64,000 nucleotides of DNA, from positions 5,146,001-5,210,000 of the forward strand of contig NZ_CP042430.1 in assembly GCF_007970665.1 (NCBI RefSeq), in the 5' to 3' direction. The stretch's first letter is position 1; the number at the start of each line of letters is the position of its first letter. Source of the stretch: Baekduia soli. Its GTDB lineage: Bacteria > Actinomycetota > Thermoleophilia > Solirubrobacterales > Solirubrobacteraceae. Of this stretch, positions 32,707 through 41,287 are shown in pieces. The notes under the pieces are model-generated. The model saw only the letters and a program-made list of their open reading frames with translations, was not told the origin of the DNA and did not search any database. The position numbers were made by a program, and so were the translations under genes.

Positions 32707-33606
32707 ATGGACACCAACTTGGTCGGCGTGGTCGGGTGCGGGGCGATGGGTCACGGGATCGCCCAGATCACGGCCCAGGCCGGGCTCGGCGTCGTCGTCT
32801 GCGAGCGCGGTCCCGAGCCTCTCGAGGCGGGCCTGGCCCGCATCGACGCCAGCCTGGCGCGGCTCGAGGCCAAGGGCGGCCTGGACGGATCGGCGGCCGA
32901 TGTCCGCGCCCGCATCGCCCCCACGGTCGACGTCGCCGACCTCGCCGACTGCGACCTGGTCATCGAGGCCGTCGACGAGGACCTGGCGACCAAGCTCGGC
33001 GTGTGGCGCGCCGTCGCACCGCTGCTGGGCCCCGACGCGGTGTGCGCGACGAACACCTCGTCGCTGTCGGTCATCGACCAGGCGGTGGTCACCGACCGCC
33101 CCGACCGCTTCATCGGGCTGCACTTCTTCAACCCGCCGCAGATGATGAGCCTGCTGGAGGTCGTCGGCTCGGTCGCCTCGTCCGACGCCGCCGTGGCGGT
33201 CGGGCTCGCCTACGGCCGGCGACTCGGCAGGGACGTGGTGCAGGCGCCCGACCGAGCCGGCTTCCTGGTCAACCGGCTCCTGTTGCCCTACGTCCTGGAT
33301 GCCGTACGGGCGATGGAGGGCGGCTTCGGCACGATCGCCGACATCGACCTCGGCATGCGCAAGGGCACCGGCCACCCCATGGGCCCGTTCACGCTGCTGG
33401 ACTTCGTGGGGCTCGACGTCGTGATGGCCATGACCGACGTCATGTTCGAGGAGTACCACGAGACCCGGTTCTCGGCGCCTCCGACGCTGCGCAAGCTCGT
33501 CGCCGCAGGCTTCACCGGCCGCAAGTCCGGGCGAGGCTTCTACGACTACGCCACCGAGCCGCCGACGCCGCTGGACGCCCCGCGCCCGGCCGGGGCCGCC
33601 GCATGA
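32707..33606 (+). CDS. 3-hydroxyacyl-CoA dehydrogenase
   Basis: A 299-residue enzyme of the same family as 6904-7770: VGVVGCGAMGHGIAQITAQAGL, ATNTSSLSVID, FIGLHFFNPPQMMSLLEVV (catalytic His) and the C-terminal MGPFTLLDFVGLDV and GRKSGRGFYDY. It oxidises an L-3-hydroxyacyl-CoA. The classical SNTSS box is intact here, whereas the copy at 6904 has SNTSQ. The ATG at 32707 is chosen because AGGAG lies 7 bases before it; a GTG at 32701 would be too close. Its stop overlaps the epoxide hydrolase ATG (ATGA), which makes these two a coupled pair with the VOC gene at 34803. Confidence 0.92.
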   Translation: MDTNLVGVVGCGAMGHGIAQITAQAGLGVVVCERGPEPLEAGLARIDASLARLEAKGGLDGSAADVRARIAPTVDVADLADCDLVIEAVDEDLATKLGVWRAVAPLLGPDAVCATNTSSLSVIDQAVVTDRPDRFIGLHFFNPPQMMSLLEVVGSVASSDAAVAVGLAYGRRLGRDVVQAPDRAGFLVNRLLLPYVLDAVRAMEGGFGTIADIDLGMRKGTGHPMGPFTLLDFVGLDVVMAMTDVMFEEYHETRFSAPPTLRKLVAAGFTGRKSGRGFYDYATEPPTPLDAPRPAGAAA

Positions 33607-34775
33607 GCCCAGCGGCGGAGCCCTTCGTCGTCGACGTGCCGGACGCGGTCCTGGAGGACCTCGCCGGGCGCCTGGCCCGCACGCGCTGGCCCATCGACCC
33701 GGAGAACGACGACTGGCGCTACGGCGCACAGCGCGCCTACCTCGAGGACCTCGTCGAGCACTGGCGCATGCGGTATGACTGGCGCGAGCACGAGCGCCGC
33801 ATCAACGCCTACGCCAACTTCCGCACGACGATCGACGACGTGCCGGTGCACTTCATCCACGAGCGGGGGCGCGGGCCGGCGCCGATCCCCCTGATCCTGT
33901 CGCACGGCTGGCCGTGGACGTTCTGGGACTTCCAGCACGTCATCGGCCCGCTCAGCGACCCCGCGGCGCACGGCGGCGACCCGGCCGACGCCTTCGACGT
34001 CGTCGTCCCCTCGCTGCCCGGCTTCGGGTTCTCGACGCCGCTGCGCCGCACGGGCATCAACTTCCACCGCACGGCAGACCTGTGGGTCACCCTCATGCGC
34101 GACGTCCTGGGCTATGACCGCTTCGCCGCGCAGGGCGGGGACTGGGGGCATCTCGTCAGCTCCCAGCTCGGCCATCGATACCCCCAGCACATGATCGGCG
34201 TGCACCTGAGCCTGGCGATGCCGATGGACCTGTTCACCGCCCAGCTGCCTGGCGAGGACGCCTACGAGCCCGACGAGCGCCACTTCTACCACCACACGCA
34301 GGCGCGGATGGCGCACGCCACGACGCACGTCGTCGTCCAGAGCACCGATCCGCAGACGGTCTCCTACGGGTTGCACGACTCGCCGGTCGGGCTGCTCGCC
34401 TGGCTGGTCGACCGCCGGCGCTGGTGGAGCGACTGCGACGGCGACGTCGAGCGGCGGTTCTCCAAGGACGACCTCATCACGACGACGATGCTCTACTGGA
34501 TCACCGAGAGCTACGTGTCCAGCGCGCGGTTCTACTGGGAGGCCAAGCACCATCCGTGGCGGCCCGTCGACGACGCGCGGCCCGTGGTGCGGTCGCCGAC
34601 CGGCGTGGCGATCTTCCCGCAGGAGCTCGCGATCATGCCGCGGGCCTGGCTGCACGAGTACTACAACCTGCAGCGCCTGACCTACATGAAGTCCGGCGGC
34701 CACTTCGCGCCCGCCGAGGAGCCCGAGGCCCTGGTGGAGGACGTCCGCGCGTTCTTCCGCCCGCTCCGCGGCTGA
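33603..34775 (+). CDS. Epoxide hydrolase (EHN-type alpha/beta hydrolase)
   Basis: A 390-residue epoxide hydrolase with the N-terminal EHN domain (FVVDVPDAVLEDLAGRLARTRWP...) followed by the alpha/beta-hydrolase core. The oxyanion HGWPWTFWDF, the nucleophile Asp in AAQGGDWGHLVSS and the catalytic His in KSGGHFAPAEEPE are all present. It opens an epoxide to a diol by a covalent ester intermediate. An epoxide could be made by the P450 or by an LLM oxygenase of the island; that link is inference. The ATG at 33603 overlaps the dehydrogenase stop (ATGA). Juvenile-hormone and microsomal-type enzymes share this architecture, so a bulky terpenoid-like substrate is possible. Confidence 0.92.
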   Translation: MSPAAEPFVVDVPDAVLEDLAGRLARTRWPIDPENDDWRYGAQRAYLEDLVEHWRMRYDWREHERRINAYANFRTTIDDVPVHFIHERGRGPAPIPLILSHGWPWTFWDFQHVIGPLSDPAAHGGDPADAFDVVVPSLPGFGFSTPLRRTGINFHRTADLWVTLMRDVLGYDRFAAQGGDWGHLVSSQLGHRYPQHMIGVHLSLAMPMDLFTAQLPGEDAYEPDERHFYHHTQARMAHATTHVVVQSTDPQTVSYGLHDSPVGLLAWLVDRRRWWSDCDGDVERRFSKDDLITTTMLYWITESYVSSARFYWEAKHHPWRPVDDARPVVRSPTGVAIFPQELAIMPRAWLHEYYNLQRLTYMKSGGHFAPAEEPEALVEDVRAFFRPLRG

Positions 34776-34802
34776 CCGCACCGCCACCGACCCGGAGGAC
34801 CC

Positions 34803-35282
34803 ATGCCCACCGACCAGCTGCACCACTCCGGCATGCTCGTCGCCGACATCGAGCGATCCGCCGCGTTCTACATCGAGGCGCTCGACGCCCGCTACCTGTT
34901 CCGCCCGGCCGTCAACGAGGGTGCCGGGGCGCAGTACGTGCTCGGCGGCGACGACGATGTCGCGTTCACGTTCTGCTACCTCGGCTTCCGCACGGGCGCC
35001 GTCGAGATCATGCAGTTCCTCAGCGGCGCGCCCGACTGGGCAAAGGACCCCGTCCGCGGCCGCCTGCCCCACTTCGCGCTCGTCGTCGACGATGTGGACG
35101 AGACGACCCGGCGCGTCGTGGCCGCCGGCGGCAGCACGCTGTGGCCCGAGCCCATCGACTGGGGCGGCGCGAAGGTCATGTACGTCGCCGACCCCGACGG
35201 CAACCCGATCGAGCTGTTCGACGTCGGGCTGGAGGAGATCGTCTCCCGCACCCTGGACCTGTTCCCCGCCTCGGCACCCTGA
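34803..35282 (+). CDS. VOC family protein
   Basis: A 159-residue VOC protein: LHHSGMLVADIERSAAFYIEAL with the metal-ligand His near the start, GAVEIMQFLSG, LPHFALVVDDVDET with a second His, and the classical end KVMYVADPDGNPIELFDVG. The His/Glu/His/Glu pattern is therefore complete, unlike several other VOC copies here. The fold covers glyoxalases, epimerases, dioxygenases and resistance proteins. Its closest local resemblance is general rather than to the epimerase-like pair. It is the last gene of the hydroxyacyl-CoA dehydrogenase / epoxide hydrolase operon, starting 27 bases after the latter with GGAGG. Confidence 0.78.
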   Translation: MPTDQLHHSGMLVADIERSAAFYIEALDARYLFRPAVNEGAGAQYVLGGDDDVAFTFCYLGFRTGAVEIMQFLSGAPDWAKDPVRGRLPHFALVVDDVDETTRRVVAAGGSTLWPEPIDWGGAKVMYVADPDGNPIELFDVGLEEIVSRTLDLFPASAP

Positions 35283-35301
35283 GCGGACGGGCGGCGCTCA
35301 G
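35279..35301. terminator. Bidirectional terminator carrying both stop codons
   Basis: CTGAGCG (35279-35285) and CGCTCAG (35295-35301) form a perfect 7-bp stem over a 9-base loop. The arms contain the TGA of the VOC gene and the TGA of the minus-strand SnoaL-like gene, as at 12890-12923. Confidence 0.65.
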
Positions 35302-35813
35302 CCCCCGTCGCGCCGCAGCTCGCCGGGCAGCACGCCACGGCCCGTGTGCGAGTGGGGCCAGTCCTCGCCGGCCTGGGCGATCGGGTTCTCCGCCCGGGCC
35401 TGGCCGAACCACAGCAGGTGGCGGCGGTGGTGGAACAGCCAGCGGCCGTCCTGGCGCACGTAGCGGTCCTGGTAGAGGATCGACTGGTCGACGAACTCCT
35501 CGCCGAAGTCCAGCTGCGCCCAGCAGTAGACCGTCCCGTGGGCGTGCTCGGCGTCGTCGAGCTCGATGAGGTGGTTGCCCACGAAGTGCACCGTCGGGCC
35601 CTTGCGAAACCAGCGCTCGTGCTCGCGCCGGACGGTGTGCAGGTCGATGTCGGGGTACTCGGCCGGCTCGTCGACCTCGGCCCACAGTGACAGCAGCAGC
35701 TCGGCGTCGCGGAAGTCCTGGGCGTAGGCGTAGCGCAGCGGCAGCTGGCGGATCTCGGCGTGCGCGAGCAGGAGCTGGGTCGGGTCCATGCCCGCCGGGC
35801 CCAGGCCGCTCAT
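35298..35813 (-). CDS. SnoaL-like (NTF2 fold) protein
   Basis: A 171-residue SnoaL_4-type protein: AEIRQLPLRYAYAQDFRDAELLLSLWAEVDEPAEYP, VHFVGNHLIELDDAEHAHGTVYCWAQLDFGE and the His-rich WLFHHRRHLLWFGQ. The paired HFVGNH and late His are typical of members in aromatic and steroid catabolism gene sets. The start at 35813 overlaps the DUF7064-like stop (ATGA); an internal ATG at 35789 is a weaker alternative. It is the last gene of the six-gene operon that begins with hydantoinase A at 43420. The SnoaL-like protein at 46242 also has HFVGNH and is its nearest relative here. Confidence 0.8.
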   Translation of the reverse strand: MSGLGPAGMDPTQLLLAHAEIRQLPLRYAYAQDFRDAELLLSLWAEVDEPAEYPDIDLHTVRREHERWFRKGPTVHFVGNHLIELDDAEHAHGTVYCWAQLDFGEEFVDQSILYQDRYVRQDGRWLFHHRRHLLWFGQARAENPIAQAGEDWPHSHTGRGVLPGELRRDGG

Positions 35814-36886
35814 CGCGGGCCGCCGTCCTCGGAGGGCAGGTAGCGCGCATGGACGCCCAGCCCCGTCTCCACGTAGCCGTGGCCCGGCTCGCCGTCCAGG
35901 GTGAACACCGTCCCGTGGTCGGTCTGGCCGCGCAGGAAGGCCACGACCGCCGGGTCGGTCAGGTCGTGGCGCTCCCGGCCCGGTCCCTGGCGGACGGGGT
36001 CGGGTGAGTAGCCCACGCCGGAGAGGAACAGCCGGATGCGCGGGTCGATCCCGACGGTCAGCCGGCGGCCGTCGTCGAGGTCGACGCCCAACTGCCCGCC
36101 GGACAGCAGCACGCCGTCGAACGTCAGGTCGTGCTCGATGCCGGTGACCTGGCGCACCGTGCCGGAGCCGTCGACGAGCCAGCCGTCCTGGAGCACGCGG
36201 CGCCCCGACGCCGTCTCGAACAGCAGCATGTACAGGGCCCGGCCGGCGAACTCGGCCATGACGGCCAGGACGAGGCCGCGGCGCGGCGCGCCCTCGTGCT
36301 TTCGGACCCCCCAGCCGCGGTCGCGGAAGCCGTGGCGGCCGCGGACCTCGTGGCGGTTGCCCTCGACCTCCACCCAGCCGTCGTAGACGCCGGACTGGAA
36401 GAAGTTCATGTAGTGGGTGGCCACCGCGCCGTCCTGCTCGATGCGCAGCGGCGTGGTGGGCAGCGGCACGAAGCGCGAGCGGTAGGTGAGCTCCAGCGCG
36501 AGCGACCCGTCGGGGTCGGCGTAGGCCAGCTCGACCTCCTTCAGGGGCGCGACCGACTGCACGCGCACCCCGTCGACGACCGGCTCGTCGGGGTCGTCGC
36601 CCGGCGCGTAGGGCGCGTCGACGCGCACACAGTGCTGCACGGTGCCGGTGCAGGCCCCGAGGAACGCCCGCCGCAGGCCGGCCTGCGGCCACACCGCGCG
36701 CCCCATGTTGAGGATGAGGTCGTCGCCCGCGAAGAGCAGGTGGTAGCAGCGCTCCTGCCAGTTCGGGCTCTCGTGCTCGGTCTGCGTGCGCGGGGCGACG
36801 CGCTGATGGCCGTAGGACTCGTCCAGCGCCGTCACCACCGGCGGGGCCGCGATCTGCGGCCCCGCGCCTGTCTCGGTGTCCGTCAT
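35810..36886 (-). CDS. DUF7064/DUF7065-like (CrtC/AttH-type beta-barrel) protein
   Basis: A 358-residue paralogue, in fold and length, of the protein at 2864-3997. It shares the two-barrel layout: HLLFAGDDLILNMGRAVWPQ, SRFVPLPTTPLRIEQDGAVATHYMNFFQSG, EVRGRHGFRDRGWGVRKHEG (equivalent to DRDHSWGIRH in the first copy) and an acidic C-terminus. The second barrel keeps the RDRGWG / RKHE cluster, the likely functional site. The ATG at 36886 starts 11 bases after the LLM stop. For the second time in the window the family lies next to an LLM oxidoreductase, so the two proteins probably work on the same intermediate. Confidence 0.65.
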   Translation of the reverse strand: MTDTETGAGPQIAAPPVVTALDESYGHQRVAPRTQTEHESPNWQERCYHLLFAGDDLILNMGRAVWPQAGLRRAFLGACTGTVQHCVRVDAPYAPGDDPDEPVVDGVRVQSVAPLKEVELAYADPDGSLALELTYRSRFVPLPTTPLRIEQDGAVATHYMNFFQSGVYDGWVEVEGNRHEVRGRHGFRDRGWGVRKHEGAPRRGLVLAVMAEFAGRALYMLLFETASGRRVLQDGWLVDGSGTVRQVTGIEHDLTFDGVLLSGGQLGVDLDDGRRLTVGIDPRIRLFLSGVGYSPDPVRQGPGRERHDLTDPAVVAFLRGQTDHGTVFTLDGEPGHGYVETGLGVHARYLPSEDGGPR

Positions 36887-36897
36887 GGGAGTGATCC

Positions 36898-37917
36898 CTA
36901 CCGGAAGGCGGGGATGACCTCCTTGCCGAACCGCTCGATGCAGGCCAGCTCCTCTTCGAAGCTCGGGCCGTTGGCCTCCCGGAACGACATGATGAGGTAG
37001 TCCATGTCGAGCTCGTCCTTGAAGTGCTGGACCGACTCGATGCACTGCTCCGGGCTGCCGACGATGAAGCGCTCCTGGTGATGCTGGTCGAAGCGGAAGT
37101 CCGCCTCGCCCTTGATGTCGGCCAGGAACGGCTCGAACTCCTCGACCCAGCGCGGGACCTTCTCGAAGTAGAACCAGTGCTCGGCGCGGATGACCGGCCA
37201 CCACGTCTTCTCGACCTCGGCCATGGAGTCCGCGACCCAGCCGTCGCGCAGCAGCACGACGCTCTGCTTGTCGGCGGTGCCGTACTCGTCGGCCGCGTCG
37301 CGGTACATCTTGGTCCAGTGCTTCATGACCTGGAGGTTGTGCAGCGGGTCGGTCGCCCACGGCAGGCCGAAGCGCGCGGCACGGCGGACGCCGGGCTCGG
37401 ACATCGCGCCCATCCACATCTCGGCGGCGACAGGCAGCGGGCTGATCTTGCCCTTGATGTCGAAGTGCTTGGAGTGGTAGTCGAGGTCCTCGCCGGCCCA
37501 CGCCCGCTGGACGAGCTCGACGCACTGCTCGAAGCGTGAGACCTGGGTCTTCGGGTTCAGGCCGTACAGCTCGAACTCGGCGGGGAAGTTGCCCATGCCG
37601 ACGCCGAGCTTGAGGCGGCCGTTGCTGATGATGTCGACCATCGCCGCGTGCTCGGCGGCGTGGATCGGGTGCTCGAAGGGCAGGAGGTGCACGGTCGTCC
37701 CGATGTCGACCCGCGACGTCGAGGCCGCTAGCGCACCCAACGGGCCCCACGGGGACGGGCAGTAGCCGTCGGGCATCATGTGGTGCTCGGGGATGAACAG
37801 CCCGTCGAAGCCGACGGACTCCGCGAGCTTGCCGGCCTCCAGGAGCTCCTTCCAGCGCAACACGATGTTGCTGGCGTCCGGCGGGTCCTGGGGCTTGAAC
37901 AGCAGTCCGAACTTCAT
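36898..37917 (-). CDS. LLM-class flavin-dependent oxidoreductase
   Basis: A 339-residue luciferase-like barrel beginning MKFGLLFKPQDPPDASNIVL. Typical parts are LFIPEHHMMPDGYCPSPWG, VDIGTTVHLLPFEHPIHAAEHAAMVDIISNGRLKLGVGMG and the late RFIVGSPEQCIESVQHFKDEL. VLLRDGWVADS is shared with the LLM at 3991 (VLMRDGWVAD), so the two are related and both partner DUF7064-like genes. The ATG at 37917 overlaps the upstream LLM stop (ATGA). The gene is fourth in the operon hydantoinase A / B / LLM / LLM / DUF7064-like / SnoaL. It uses FMN or F420; the substrate is unknown. Confidence 0.88.
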   Translation of the reverse strand: MKFGLLFKPQDPPDASNIVLRWKELLEAGKLAESVGFDGLFIPEHHMMPDGYCPSPWGPLGALAASTSRVDIGTTVHLLPFEHPIHAAEHAAMVDIISNGRLKLGVGMGNFPAEFELYGLNPKTQVSRFEQCVELVQRAWAGEDLDYHSKHFDIKGKISPLPVAAEMWMGAMSEPGVRRAARFGLPWATDPLHNLQVMKHWTKMYRDAADEYGTADKQSVVLLRDGWVADSMAEVEKTWWPVIRAEHWFYFEKVPRWVEEFEPFLADIKGEADFRFDQHHQERFIVGSPEQCIESVQHFKDELDMDYLIMSFREANGPSFEEELACIERFGKEVIPAFR

Positions 37918-38939
37918 CGTCGGTCTCCTCTCGGCACCGGTTCCGGCGCCATGGCGTTGGGGACAGCAGCAGGGTGGGTCGGCTCCGCGTCGGCCAGCAG
38001 CGGTGCGAGCCCGCTCGCCAGCAGCTCGACGTGGCGCTCGGCGATCACGTCGGGCATGCCGGCGACACGCTCCCACAGGAAGACGTGCCCGAGGGGCAGC
38101 CTCTGCCCGAGGCTCGTCAGCTCGGCCGCGGCCTGCTCCACGGTGAGGACGCGCACCGGCGGCGGCGCGCCGGCGCCGCGTGCGGCGAACAGGCGCGTGA
38201 GCGGACCCTCGGGCGCGCCCTCGTGTGCGTAGGAGTCGTAGGTCGCCCACTGGTGCTCGGCGTACGGCGCGACGAGCGCGCGGGTGCGCTCGGGGTCGTC
38301 GGCCAGCAGCACCGACAGCGGCCCGGAGACGCGGAGGCCGGCGAGGGGATGCCCGGCCAGGGCGCGCGCCTCGAGGTAGGGCGCCCACAGCTCGGGGTTG
38401 AGACTGAGCAGCCCGGCGCCTGATCGGCCTGCCAGCCGCGCGCCGCGCGCGCCATGGGCGCCGACCCAGATCGGCGGGCGCTCCTGGAGCGGCCCGGGCG
38501 TCACCGCCGCGCCCTCCCACAGCGCGCGCACCTCGACGGCGCGCTGCTCGAGGAGCGCGAAGCGCCGGGCCGGATCGACCCCGAACGCCTCGAACTCGGG
38601 CACGCGGTACCCGGCGCCGAGCCCGAGCTCCAGCCGGCCGCCGCTGAGCTGGTCGACGACCGCGGCCTGCTCGGCGATGTCGATCGCCGGGCGCAGCGGG
38701 GCCAGCAGCACCGCGGTGCCCACACGCACGGTGCGGGTGCGCGCGGCGACGGCCGCGGCGAACACCAGCGGCTGCGGCAGGTAGCCGTCGGCGAACAGGT
38801 GGTGCTCGGACAGCCAGACCGACCGCAGCCCGCGGCGGTCGGCCTCCTCCGCGGCCTCCAGTGCACGGCCGTGGACCCGATCGGTCCCGACCCGCCACGG
38901 CTCCGGGTCGCGCAGGTCGAAGTAGATCCCGAGTTGCAC
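37914..38939 (-). CDS. LLM-class flavin-dependent oxidoreductase
   Basis: A 341-residue luciferase-like barrel, MQLGIYFDLRDPEPWRVGTDR..., with RGLRSVWLSEHHLFADGYLPQPLVFA, VRVGTAVLLAPLRPAIDIAEQAAVVDQLSGGRLELGLGAG and a less conserved C-terminus that ends in a loose Pro/Ala tail. The SEHHLFADGY segment aligns with PEHHMMPDGY of the next gene, so the two tandem LLM proteins could pair as unlike subunits, as in bacterial luciferase. That is inference. The ATG at 38939 lies 6 bases after the hydantoinase B stop, and its end overlaps the next LLM start by 4 bases. Confidence 0.86.
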   Translation of the reverse strand: MQLGIYFDLRDPEPWRVGTDRVHGRALEAAEEADRRGLRSVWLSEHHLFADGYLPQPLVFAAAVAARTRTVRVGTAVLLAPLRPAIDIAEQAAVVDQLSGGRLELGLGAGYRVPEFEAFGVDPARRFALLEQRAVEVRALWEGAAVTPGPLQERPPIWVGAHGARGARLAGRSGAGLLSLNPELWAPYLEARALAGHPLAGLRVSGPLSVLLADDPERTRALVAPYAEHQWATYDSYAHEGAPEGPLTRLFAARGAGAPPPVRVLTVEQAAAELTSLGQRLPLGHVFLWERVAGMPDVIAERHVELLASGLAPLLADAEPTHPAAVPNAMAPEPVPRGDRR

Positions 38940-38945
38940 GCGCTC

Positions 38946-41249
38946 CTAGACCTGGCCTGGCCTCAGGTCCCACCGCGGCGGCGCGCCGTCCACGACGATC
39001 TCGGTCTGGAGCAGCCGGCCCGTCTCCGGGCAGATCACCTCGCGGAACTGCACCTCGTGGTCGGTGTAGATCGCCGGGTCGCGCAGCGTCGGGTTGCCCT
39101 CGTCGAGCGGCATGTCGCGGATGAGCGCCTTGGCCTTGTAGTTGCCCTCGGCCGGCCCGAGATCCACGTCGCCGGCGTGGAACCGCCCGTCGGCGATGTC
39201 GATGTACTCGCTCACGACGCCGTCGGGCGGCACCGTCCCGTCGCCCTCCCCCGCGCAGTCCTCGTCGCCCGTCCACGGCCGGCCCTCGGCCAGGCGCTGC
39301 CCGATGACCGTGGCCCGCCGGGCGGCGGTGGCCTCGGCGTCGACGGCCAGGTCCTCGCCCTCGCCGGTGAGCACCACGCCGTAGGCCTTCAGCCCCCAGT
39401 CGGCGGTCACGCGGCCCAGCAGGACGTCCTCGCGGACCATCTCCGGGTCGCGCTCCAGCGGGTCGCCGTAGCCGCCGGCGCCCGCCCAGCTGAAGATCCA
39501 CAGGTCGTCGCGTTCGGTGAAGCGGTCGAAGGACTTGGCCGGGACCCAGTCGGTCTCGCCCGCCAGCTGCTCGGGTTCGGTCGGCGTGGTGCCGGTGCGC
39601 TCCATGTAGCCGGGCACGTCGGCGCCCTTGATGAGCCGGAACGCGTTGGTCGACGTCGGGTAGCCGCCGAACAGGCCGGGGCCCGGGACGGCGACCTCGG
39701 CGCCCACGGTGACCCAGTTGATGCGGTCGGTCTTGTGGCTGAGCACCGCCCCCTCGCAGCCGTTGCCGCCGCGGAACTTGCCGGCGCCGCCGGAGTTCGC
39801 CACCTCGCGGCGCCACAGGTAGATGATGGGGTAGAAGAGCTCGTTGTCCTCCACGTTGGGGATCGTGGACTGCAGGTCCCACGGCCAGCCGCCCGTGTCC
39901 TGGCCGTCGCGCCAGGGCAGCGCCGCGAGCGCGGCGCCCACGGGATCGTTGAGGAACGAGACGTACTGGCTGCCGCGCTGGTCCAGGCCCGAGATCGCGT
40001 TGACCGGGTAGCCGAGGACGCCCATGCAGCTCATGACCTCCTCGCGCAGGCGCTCGTCGGTCGACGAGAACAGCATCTTGGAGATGACCAGGCCGGCCAT
40101 GCCGATCGAGTGCAGCAGCGTCGTCGGCGGGCCGCCGGAGACCGCCGCCGGCCGCGTCGCACAGCTGATCGTGCCCGGCACGACCTCGAACTCGATGTTC
40201 CGCATGGCGCCCTCCAGCGCGAACATCTGGTCGAAGAGCATCGTCGATGCGAGCATGCTGATGACCGCGCCCTTCCACGCCGCCAGGCACGCATTCAGCG
40301 CGCCCTGCTGCTCGGCCGAGCCCTCGTTGGAGAACACGAGCTTGCCGCCGCGCTTGGTCAGCTTGACCCGGTTGCGGTACAGGCCGCGGTCGCCGGGGAG
40401 CTTGACCTCCATCCAGCCCTCCTCGGTCCACGTGCCGTCCGGGATGCTCTCCAGGCGCTTGGAGAACGCGGCCGCGGAGTCGTCCTGGACCTTGCGCATC
40501 GTCGCCTTGACGGTGCTCGCCCCGTAGCGGGCGACGAGGGCCAGGACGCGGTCACGGGCGACGTTGCATCCGGTCACCTGCGAGCGCAGGTCCAGCGCCA
40601 CGAGGTCGCCCAGGCGCGAGTTGCGCGTGTAGAGCTCCTCGATGTCGCGGCGGATCTCGCCGCCCTCGACGATCTTGACCGGCGGGTAGCAGGGGACCTC
40701 CCAGTAGACGTCCTCGGCCATCGGGTTGAACCCGCCCGGTGCGGTGCCGCCGAGGTCCCATTGGTGCAGCGTGTTGGAGACCCAGCAGAAGAGCTTGCCG
40801 TCGACGAACACCGGGCAGGCGATGACGACGTCGGGCTGGTGCGTCGTCCCGATCCACGGGTCGTTGGTGAGGTACATGTCGCCCTCGTGGATGCCGGGCT
40901 TCTCGGACCGGTACTCGAGCGTCCACTTCACCGCGGTCGCGCTGCTGACCGCCAGGTACAGGTTGTACTTGCCGAAGAAGACGTAGCCGCCCTCCTCGTC
41001 GAGGATCGCCGGGTTGAAGTCGTGCCCGTAGGCGCAGATCGGCGACCCCGACGTGCGGATGATCGACTGCCCGTGCTCGACGTTGACGTTCCAGAGGGCG
41101 TGGCGCAGCACCTCGTGCGTCACGGGGTCGACGGTCTCGTCGGCGTCGGTGTGCAGCTGCAGCGAGGGGTGGATGTCGAGCTGGTCGGGCGCGATGTAGG
41201 GGTAGACGCTGCCGTCCCACTTGATGGTCGTGTCGACGTCGGTGGCCAT
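38946..41249 (-). CDS. Hydantoinase B / acetone carboxylase alpha-like subunit
   Basis: A 767-residue protein of the HyuB family. The conserved opening VTHEVLRHALWNVNVEHGQSIIRTSGSPICAYGHDFN, the metal/substrate core YLTNDPWIGTTHQPDVVI and the late segment WRREVANSGGAGKFRGGNG are typical. Members act with HyuA partners in ATP-dependent hydrolysis of cyclic amides (hydantoin, 5-oxoproline) or ATP-dependent carboxylation of acetone and acetophenone. Its C-terminus carries a single ICPETGR Cys rather than the double Cys pairs of the other copy at 47573. It begins 38 bases after hydantoinase A. Carboxylation of a ketone intermediate fits the island as well as amide hydrolysis does. Confidence 0.9.
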   Translation of the reverse strand: MATDVDTTIKWDGSVYPYIAPDQLDIHPSLQLHTDADETVDPVTHEVLRHALWNVNVEHGQSIIRTSGSPICAYGHDFNPAILDEEGGYVFFGKYNLYLAVSSATAVKWTLEYRSEKPGIHEGDMYLTNDPWIGTTHQPDVVIACPVFVDGKLFCWVSNTLHQWDLGGTAPGGFNPMAEDVYWEVPCYPPVKIVEGGEIRRDIEELYTRNSRLGDLVALDLRSQVTGCNVARDRVLALVARYGASTVKATMRKVQDDSAAAFSKRLESIPDGTWTEEGWMEVKLPGDRGLYRNRVKLTKRGGKLVFSNEGSAEQQGALNACLAAWKGAVISMLASTMLFDQMFALEGAMRNIEFEVVPGTISCATRPAAVSGGPPTTLLHSIGMAGLVISKMLFSSTDERLREEVMSCMGVLGYPVNAISGLDQRGSQYVSFLNDPVGAALAALPWRDGQDTGGWPWDLQSTIPNVEDNELFYPIIYLWRREVANSGGAGKFRGGNGCEGAVLSHKTDRINWVTVGAEVAVPGPGLFGGYPTSTNAFRLIKGADVPGYMERTGTTPTEPEQLAGETDWVPAKSFDRFTERDDLWIFSWAGAGGYGDPLERDPEMVREDVLLGRVTADWGLKAYGVVLTGEGEDLAVDAEATAARRATVIGQRLAEGRPWTGDEDCAGEGDGTVPPDGVVSEYIDIADGRFHAGDVDLGPAEGNYKAKALIRDMPLDEGNPTLRDPAIYTDHEVQFREVICPETGRLLQTEIVVDGAPPRWDLRPGQV

Positions 41250-41287
41250 GGGTTCTCGGTCCTTGTCGGTTGCGGTGGGGCGGGCGG

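Noticed and set aside
36898-40431. A 1177-codon minus-strand open frame covering the LLM and hydantoinase B genes
   Set aside because: Only the last 339 residues (the LLM protein) look like protein. The rest is an arginine/glycine-rich shadow of the LLM and hydantoinase genes in other frames, common in very GC-rich DNA.
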